Source: Silanimonas sp. (lineage in GTDB: Bacteria > Pseudomonadota > Gammaproteobacteria > Xanthomonadales > Xanthomonadaceae). Taken from it: a DNA stretch of 64,000 bases. A model generated the notes under the pieces. It worked only from the letters and a program-made list of their open reading frames with translations, did no database searches and had not been told where the DNA came from. The stretch covers positions 1-64,000 of the forward strand of contig JAGXTI010000014.1 of assembly GCA_018334015.1 (NCBI GenBank), in the 5' to 3' direction. Position numbers and translations under genes: made by a program. Positions 59,513 to 64,000 of this stretch are shown here, one piece after another (positions within the stretch are counted from its first letter, which is position 1; each line of letters starts with the position of its first letter).

Positions 59513-61978
59513 ATGACCCGCAGCAGCACCAGCCAAGAACTCCCGATCCTGCCTCTGCGGGATGTTGTGGTGTACCCGCACATGGTCATCCCGCTGTTCG
59601 TCGGCCGCGACAAGTCGATGAAGGCGCTCGACGCCGCGATGGCGGCCGACAAGCAGATCCTGCTGCTCGCCCAGACCAGTCCGGAGACCGACGATCCGGC
59701 CGGCACCGACCTGCACCGGATCGGCACGCTCGCCACCCTGCTGCAACTGCTCAAGCTGCCCGACGGCACCATCAAGGTGCTGGTCGAGGGCGTGACGCGC
59801 TTCACCGTCACCGAGGTGCATGAACGCGATGGCGCGCTGTTCGGCCGTGGCGATGAACTGCCGGTCGAGGAGACGGACGATCCGCGTGAGGCCGAAGTGG
59901 CCCGACGCTCGCTGCTGTCGCTGTTCGAGCAGTACCTCAAGACCAACCGCAAGCTGCCGCCGGAGCTGATGGCCACGCTCGCTGGCATCGACGATCCTTC
60001 GCGCTTCGCCGATACCGTCGCCGCCCACGTCAATGCCCGGCTGGTCGACAAGCAGAAGGTGCTGGAAACCACCCGGGCGATGGCGCGCATCGAGATGCTG
60101 ATCGGCCTGGTCGAGGGCGAGATCGATGTCCAGCAGATCGAAAAGCGCATCCGCGGCCGGGTCAAGTCGCAGATGGAGAAGAGCCAGCGCGAGTACTACC
60201 TCAACGAGCAGATGAAGGCGATCCAGAAGGAACTGGGTGAGCTCGACGAGGCACCGAGTGAGGCCGAAGACCTCGCCCGCAAGGTCGCCAACGCTGGCAT
60301 GCCGAAGACGGTCGAGGCCAAGGCCCGGACCGAGCTCAACAAGCTCAAGCAGATGTCGCCGATGTCGGCCGAGGCCACCGTGGTGCGCAACTACGTCGAT
60401 TGGCTGGTCGGTGTGCCCTGGAAGAAGCGCAGCAAAGTGCGCCGCGATCTCAAGGCCGCGCAGCAGGTGCTGGACGCCGACCACTTCGGGTTGGAGAAGG
60501 TCAAGGAGCGCATCCTCGAATACCTCGCGGTGCAGTCGCGAGTGGCCAAGATGAAAGGGCCGATCCTCTGTTTGGTCGGCCCGCCGGGTGTCGGCAAGAC
60601 CTCGCTTGGGCAGAGCATCGCCAAGGCCACGAACCGCAAGTTCGTGCGCATGAGCCTGGGTGGCGTGCGTGACGAGGCCGAGATCCGCGGCCACCGCCGT
60701 ACCTACATCGGCTCGATGCCGGGCCGCATCGTGCAGAACCTCAACAAGGTGAGCAGCAGGAACCCGCTGTTCATGCTCGACGAGATCGACAAGATGAGCA
60801 TGGACTTCCGCGGCGACCCGTCCTCGGCGCTGCTGGAGGTGCTCGATCCCGAGCAGAACCACAGCTTCAACGACCACTACCTGGAGGTCGATCTCGATCT
60901 CTCGGAGGTGATGTTCGTCGCCACCGCGAACTCGCTGAACATCCCGGGCCCGCTGCTGGACCGGATGGAGGTCATCCGCATCCCCGGTTACACCGAGGAG
61001 GAGAAGCTCGCCATCGCCGAACGCTACCTGCTGCCCAAGCAATGGAAAGCCAACGGTCTGAAGGACGGCGAGCTGACGGTGTCCAGCGACGCGCTCCGCG
61101 ACATCGTCCGCTACTACACACGCGAATCCGGCGTGCGCGGCCTGGAGCGTGAGATCGCCAAGATCGCCCGCAAGGTGATCAAGGAGATCGCGCTGTCCGG
61201 CCCTGCGCCCTTGGCGAAGAAGACCGGCAAGCCGGTCGTGCGCAAGCCCGTTCCGGTCACGGCCGAGAACCTTGACAAGTACCTCGGTGTGCGCAAGTAC
61301 GACTTTGGCCGTGCCGAGGCGAAGAACGAGATCGGCCTGGTGACCGGCCTTGCCTGGACGGAAGTGGGCGGCGACCTGCTGCAGGTCGAGGCCAGTTTCT
61401 CGCCAGGCAAGGGCCAGTTGCTGCTCACCGGACAACTGGGCGAGGTGATGCAGGAGTCGGTCAAGGCCGCTTACACGGTCGTGCGTTCGCGCAGCCTTGC
61501 TTTCGGCATCGACCCGGATTTCCACCAGAAGCTCGACACCCACGTGCACGTGCCGGAAGGTGCCACGCCGAAAGACGGCCCGAGTGCCGGCATCGGCATG
61601 GTCACCGCGCTGGTCTCGGCCTTGACCAAGGTGCCGGTGCGCGCCGATCTTGCAATGACCGGCGAGATCACCCTGCGCGGCCGTGTGCTGCCGATCGGTG
61701 GGCTGAAGGAGAAACTGCTCGCGGCCCTGCGCGGCGGCATCCGCACCGTGCTGATCCCGGAGGAGAACCGCAAGGATCTGGTCGATCTGCCGAAGTCGGT
61801 GCTCGAAGGCCTGGAGCTGGTTCCGGTCAAGTGGATCGACGAGGTGCTCGACCGCGCCCTCGAACGCCCGCTGGTGCCGGTCACGGCCGTCGCCGTCGAG
61901 CCGGCCCCGGCAGAGAGGCCGCGCAAGACCAAGGGGCGTGGACCGACCAAAGCGCCGGGAGCCAGCCGCGCGCACTGA
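59513..61978 (+). CDS. lon: ATP-dependent protease Lon
   Basis: An 821-residue AAA+ serine protease. The N-terminal LON substrate-binding domain starts [20 protein letters not shown]; Walker A is [11 protein letters not shown]. The C-terminal S16 peptidase has catalytic Ser691 in [10 protein letters not shown], with the Lys further on ([11 protein letters not shown] region). A basic Pro/Arg tail ([16 protein letters not shown]) follows the protease domain. ATG at 59513. A perfect hairpin follows the stop. Confidence 0.97.
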   Translation: MTRSSTSQELPILPLRDVVVYPHMVIPLFVGRDKSMKALDAAMAADKQILLLAQTSPETDDPAGTDLHRIGTLATLLQLLKLPDGTIKVLVEGVTRFTVTEVHERDGALFGRGDELPVEETDDPREAEVARRSLLSLFEQYLKTNRKLPPELMATLAGIDDPSRFADTVAAHVNARLVDKQKVLETTRAMARIEMLIGLVEGEIDVQQIEKRIRGRVKSQMEKSQREYYLNEQMKAIQKELGELDEAPSEAEDLARKVANAGMPKTVEAKARTELNKLKQMSPMSAEATVVRNYVDWLVGVPWKKRSKVRRDLKAAQQVLDADHFGLEKVKERILEYLAVQSRVAKMKGPILCLVGPPGVGKTSLGQSIAKATNRKFVRMSLGGVRDEAEIRGHRRTYIGSMPGRIVQNLNKVSSRNPLFMLDEIDKMSMDFRGDPSSALLEVLDPEQNHSFNDHYLEVDLDLSEVMFVATANSLNIPGPLLDRMEVIRIPGYTEEEKLAIAERYLLPKQWKANGLKDGELTVSSDALRDIVRYYTRESGVRGLEREIAKIARKVIKEIALSGPAPLAKKTGKPVVRKPVPVTAENLDKYLGVRKYDFGRAEAKNEIGLVTGLAWTEVGGDLLQVEASFSPGKGQLLLTGQLGEVMQESVKAAYTVVRSRSLAFGIDPDFHQKLDTHVHVPEGATPKDGPSAGIGMVTALVSALTKVPVRADLAMTGEITLRGRVLPIGGLKEKLLAALRGGIRTVLIPEENRKDLVDLPKSVLEGLELVPVKWIDEVLDRALERPLVPVTAVAVEPAPAERPRKTKGRGPTKAPGASRAH

Positions 61979-61991
61979 AGGCCGAACGGGC

Positions 61992-62016
61992 CAATGGCGC
62001 GAAAACCGCGCCATTG
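61992..62016 (+). terminator. Hairpin after lon
   Basis: Perfect 10-bp stem CAATGGCGCG / CGCGCCATTG with the 5-nt loop AAAAC, starting 14 bp after the lon stop. No T run follows, so termination may be only partial. It precedes the hup promoter. Confidence 0.5.
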
Positions 62017-62030
62017 CTGGCTTTCCCGTA

Positions 62031-62059
62031 TTGCGGGCGCTCGGGGGCACTGGTATAAC
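62031..62059 (+). promoter_or_regulatory. Promoter of hup
   Basis: TTGCGG (62031-62036), a 17-bp spacer and TATAAC (62054-62059), giving a leader of about 95 nt before the HU start. Good sigma-70 form, fitting the need for strong separate expression of HU. Confidence 0.7.
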
Positions 62060-62161
62060 GAGCCGCAGCCGCGGTTTCGCGCCGTGTGGCTGAATCCGGC
62101 TGGTGGCCGTCCGGTGCGCCGGCAGATCAATCCGCGGGGCAACCCGCTCAGGGAGTCGAGA

Positions 62162-62434
62162 ATGAACAAGTCTGATTTCGTCAGCGCCGTCGCTGATTCC
62201 GCCGAACTGTCCAAGGCCGACGCCGGTCGCGCCGTCGATGCAATGGTCGAAGTGATCAAGAAGGCCCTCAAGAAGGGCGACACCGTCACCCTCGTGGGCT
62301 TCGGTACCTTCTCGGTGCGCAAGCGCGCTGCCCGCCAGGGCCGCAACCCGCAGACCGGCGCCACCATCAAGATCAAGGCGTCCAAGTCGCCGGCGTTCAA
62401 GGCTGGCAAAGCGCTGAAAGATGCTGTAAACTGA
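62162..62434 (+). CDS. hupB: DNA-binding protein HU
   Basis: A 90-residue nucleoid protein, [16 protein letters not shown]..., with the helical dimerisation region, [20 protein letters not shown] (part) leading into the DNA-binding arm, and the closing [13 protein letters not shown]. It lies after lon, which favours the HupB (HU-beta) assignment. GGGAG precedes the ATG. Confidence 0.95.
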   Translation: MNKSDFVSAVADSAELSKADAGRAVDAMVEVIKKALKKGDTVTLVGFGTFSVRKRAARQGRNPQTGATIKIKASKSPAFKAGKALKDAVN

Positions 62435-62452
62435 TCAAATCAGCTCGCCCAT

Positions 62453-62527
62453 GGGTGCTTAGCTCAGCGGTAGAGCGTCGCCCTTACAAGGCGAGGGTCG
62501 GGGGTTCGAAACCCTCAGCACCCACCA
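62453..62527 (+). tRNA. tRNA-Val (TAC)
   Basis: 75 nt, acceptor stem GGGTGCT / AGCACCC, anticodon loop CTTACAA giving TAC; CCA encoded. Starts 18 bp after hup. Confidence 0.95.
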
Positions 62528-62536
62528 CGTTTCGGC

Positions 62537-62613
62537 GGAGTGGTAGTTCAGTCGGTTAGAATACTGGCCTGTCACGCCGGGGGTCGCGGGTTCGAGTCCC
62601 GTCCACTCCGCCA
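62537..62613 (+). tRNA. tRNA-Asp (GTC)
   Basis: 77 nt, acceptor stem GGAGTGG / CCACTCC, anticodon loop CTGTCAC giving GTC; G73 discriminator and CCA encoded. 9 bp after tRNA-Val, likely one transcript. Confidence 0.95.
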
Positions 62614-62623
62614 GTTCCACAGC

Positions 62624-62652
62624 AAAGGCGCCGCGAGGCGCCTTTGTTTTTT
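62624..62652 (+). terminator. Terminator after tRNA-Asp
   Basis: Perfect 9-bp stem AAAGGCGCC / GGCGCCTTT with loop GCGA, followed by GTTTTTT. Confidence 0.9.
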
Positions 62653-62679
62653 CCGCCCCCACTTCGAGCCGCTGCCCGC

Positions 62680-64000
62680 ATGCTGCAGACATTCCGCAAG
62701 TTCACCACCGGCTGGGTCGCCTGGGCGATCATCATCCTGATCGTGTTCGCAATGTCGTTCTTCGGCATCGAGCACTACTTCCAGACCCGCGTTCCGACCT
62801 ACGCCGCCAAGCTGGAGTCACCGCCTTCCTGGTGGCGCGACGCGCCCGCCGACGGCCTGGCGCGCTCGATGCTGTGGGAAACCCACGAGATCGACCAGCG
62901 CGAGTTCCGCCAGCGCTTCGATCGCTTCCGCCAGCAGGTCCGGGCCAGTGCCGGCGAGGATTTCGATCCCGAACAGATCGAGTCGATCGAGACCAAGCGC
63001 CAGGTGCTCGATGCGATGATCGATGAGCGCGTGCTTGATCTCGTCGCCCGCCGCGAGGGTGTCGCGATCACCCCCGAGCAGGTGCGTCGGGCCATCCTCG
63101 AAGTCGAGGGCATCACCCGCGACGGCCAGTTCATCGGCGATGACGCCTACCTGATCTGGCTGCAGAGCCGCGGCCTTACCGCCGCCTCCTTCGAGGCCCT
63201 GGTGGCGGGCAGCCTGCTGACCGGTGCCATGCCCGATGCCATCCAGGCCAGTGGCCTGGTCGGCGACGCCGAACTGGAGCACCTGCTCAAGCTGCAGGCC
63301 GAGACCCGGGACGTGCGCTTCTTCGAAGTGCCGGCGCCGGCCGTGCCGGCTGCGGCCCCCTCCGAGGCCGAACTGCAGGCCTGGCACGCGGCGAACGGCG
63401 CGCGCTACGCCACACCGGAGCAGGTTTCGATCGCCTACATCGAACTCGACGCCAGCCTTCTTCCCGAGCCGGCGGCTCCCGAGGAGGCGGTCCTGCGCGC
63501 GCGCTACGAGGCCGAGCAGGCGCGTTTTGGCACGCTCGAGGAACGCTCCGCCGCGCACCTTCTGGTCGCGGTGCCGGCCGATGCCGACGCGGCGGCGGTC
63601 GAGGCCGCACGCGTCGAGGCCGCCGCTCTGGCCGAGCAGGCGCGCGGCGGTGCCGATTTTGCCGCCCTGGTTGCCGCCCACAGCGACGACATCGGCAGCC
63701 GTGAGTTCGGCGGCGAGCTGGGTCCGATCGCCCGCGACATCTTCCCGCCGCCGTTCGAGGACGCCGTGTTCGCTCTGGATCAGGCCGGCGCAATCAGCGA
63801 TCCGGTGCGCACCGACGAAGGCTGGCACGTGATCCGCCTGAGCAGCCTGACACCGGCCACCGTGCAACCCTTCGAGGCGGTACGCGAGCAGTTGGCAAGC
63901 GAGTTCGTGGCGGCCGAGCGCGAGCGCCTGTTCAGCGATCGGCAGGGGCAGCTGGTCGACGCCATCCTGCGCGATCCCAATGCCTTGCAGGCGGTGGCCA
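62680..64000 (+). CDS. ppiD: Peptidyl-prolyl isomerase PpiD (partial)
   Basis: The first 440 codons of a periplasmic chaperone anchored in the inner membrane; the gene runs off the window end with no stop. The N-terminus MLQTFRKFTTGWVAWAIIIL leads into one membrane helix (about 12-30). A SurA-N-like helical domain follows (about 70-210). The parvulin-type domain starts near 285 (RSAAHLLVAVP ... GGELGPIARDIFPPPFEDAVF part). Family members are usually 600-660 residues, so about a third is missing here. Its place after lon-hup-tRNA-Val-tRNA-Asp is conserved in Lysobacterales. Confidence 0.93.
   Translation, partial: MLQTFRKFTTGWVAWAIIILIVFAMSFFGIEHYFQTRVPTYAAKLESPPSWWRDAPADGLARSMLWETHEIDQREFRQRFDRFRQQVRASAGEDFDPEQIESIETKRQVLDAMIDERVLDLVARREGVAITPEQVRRAILEVEGITRDGQFIGDDAYLIWLQSRGLTAASFEALVAGSLLTGAMPDAIQASGLVGDAELEHLLKLQAETRDVRFFEVPAPAVPAAAPSEAELQAWHAANGARYATPEQVSIAYIELDASLLPEPAAPEEAVLRARYEAEQARFGTLEERSAAHLLVAVPADADAAAVEAARVEAAALAEQARGGADFAALVAAHSDDIGSREFGGELGPIARDIFPPPFEDAVFALDQAGAISDPVRTDEGWHVIRLSSLTPATVQPFEAVREQLASEFVAAERERLFSDRQGQLVDAILRDPNALQAVA

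Noticed and set aside
56042-62050. A 2002-codon open frame on the minus strand
   Set aside because: It is antisense to tig, clpP, clpX and lon. Its sequence is a GC-skew shadow without domains, and the plus-strand genes are certain.

Overview
The window is high-GC, densely coded DNA from a gammaproteobacterium, most likely of the order Lysobacterales (Xanthomonadales). This rests on three things: the gene blocks mutS-pncC-lexA-recA-recX-alaS-csrA and tig-clpP-clpX-lon-hup-tRNA-ppiD, a LexA box of the TTAGTA type, and repeated TATACT-like -10 hexamers. The genus cannot be fixed from this sequence.

Layout. 1-732 has no convincing gene and holds a 130-bp imperfect direct repeat. 733-4564 carries a fadH-type dienoyl-CoA reductase, an OmpA-family outer-membrane protein with a strong terminator, and a small exported protein. 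4554-13085 is a minus-strand lipid-modification cluster: an OsmC-type protein, an acyl-CoA desaturase, an FAD oxidoreductase, DUF1365, a CFA-like methyltransferase, DUF2878, DUF1295 and a second CFA-like methyltransferase. A 1345-bp IS3-family element with a 4-bp target duplication interrupts the desaturase after codon 38. 13150-24497 mixes metabolism and secreted enzymes: a pseudouridine synthase, kbl and tdh (threonine breakdown), a response regulator, an S46 peptidase, a beta-CASP nuclease, a nuclease of the SNase type, and pyrC. 24570-31995 is the conserved rpsT / murJ-ribF-ileS-lspA-ispH block. A tRNA-Thr, a PhoD-type phosphatase, radA and ypjD follow.

36133-40141 lies between ypjD and ffh. 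It is a compact secretion cassette: an HlyD-type adaptor, a 70-residue Gly-rich peptide with a 15-residue double-glycine leader, a 61-residue membrane protein (candidate immunity), and a C39-peptidase ABC exporter. ffh-rpsP-rimM-trmD-rplS and an Hsp15-like gene come next. 44431-46135 is a lower-GC accessory patch. It holds an exported protein followed by a small membrane protein, then a duplicated 3' remnant of the exported protein followed by a second copy of the membrane protein. A run of 13 G at the signal-peptide end of the exported protein puts its best ATG out of frame.

From 46275 onward is repair, translation and proteostasis: mutS, pncC, lexA, recA, recX, alaS, csrA, seven clustered tRNAs, tig, clpP, clpX, lon, hup, tRNA-Val, tRNA-Asp and a partial ppiD that runs off the window end. 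Many genes overlap or abut by a few bases, indicating translational coupling. GTG or TTG starts are common.
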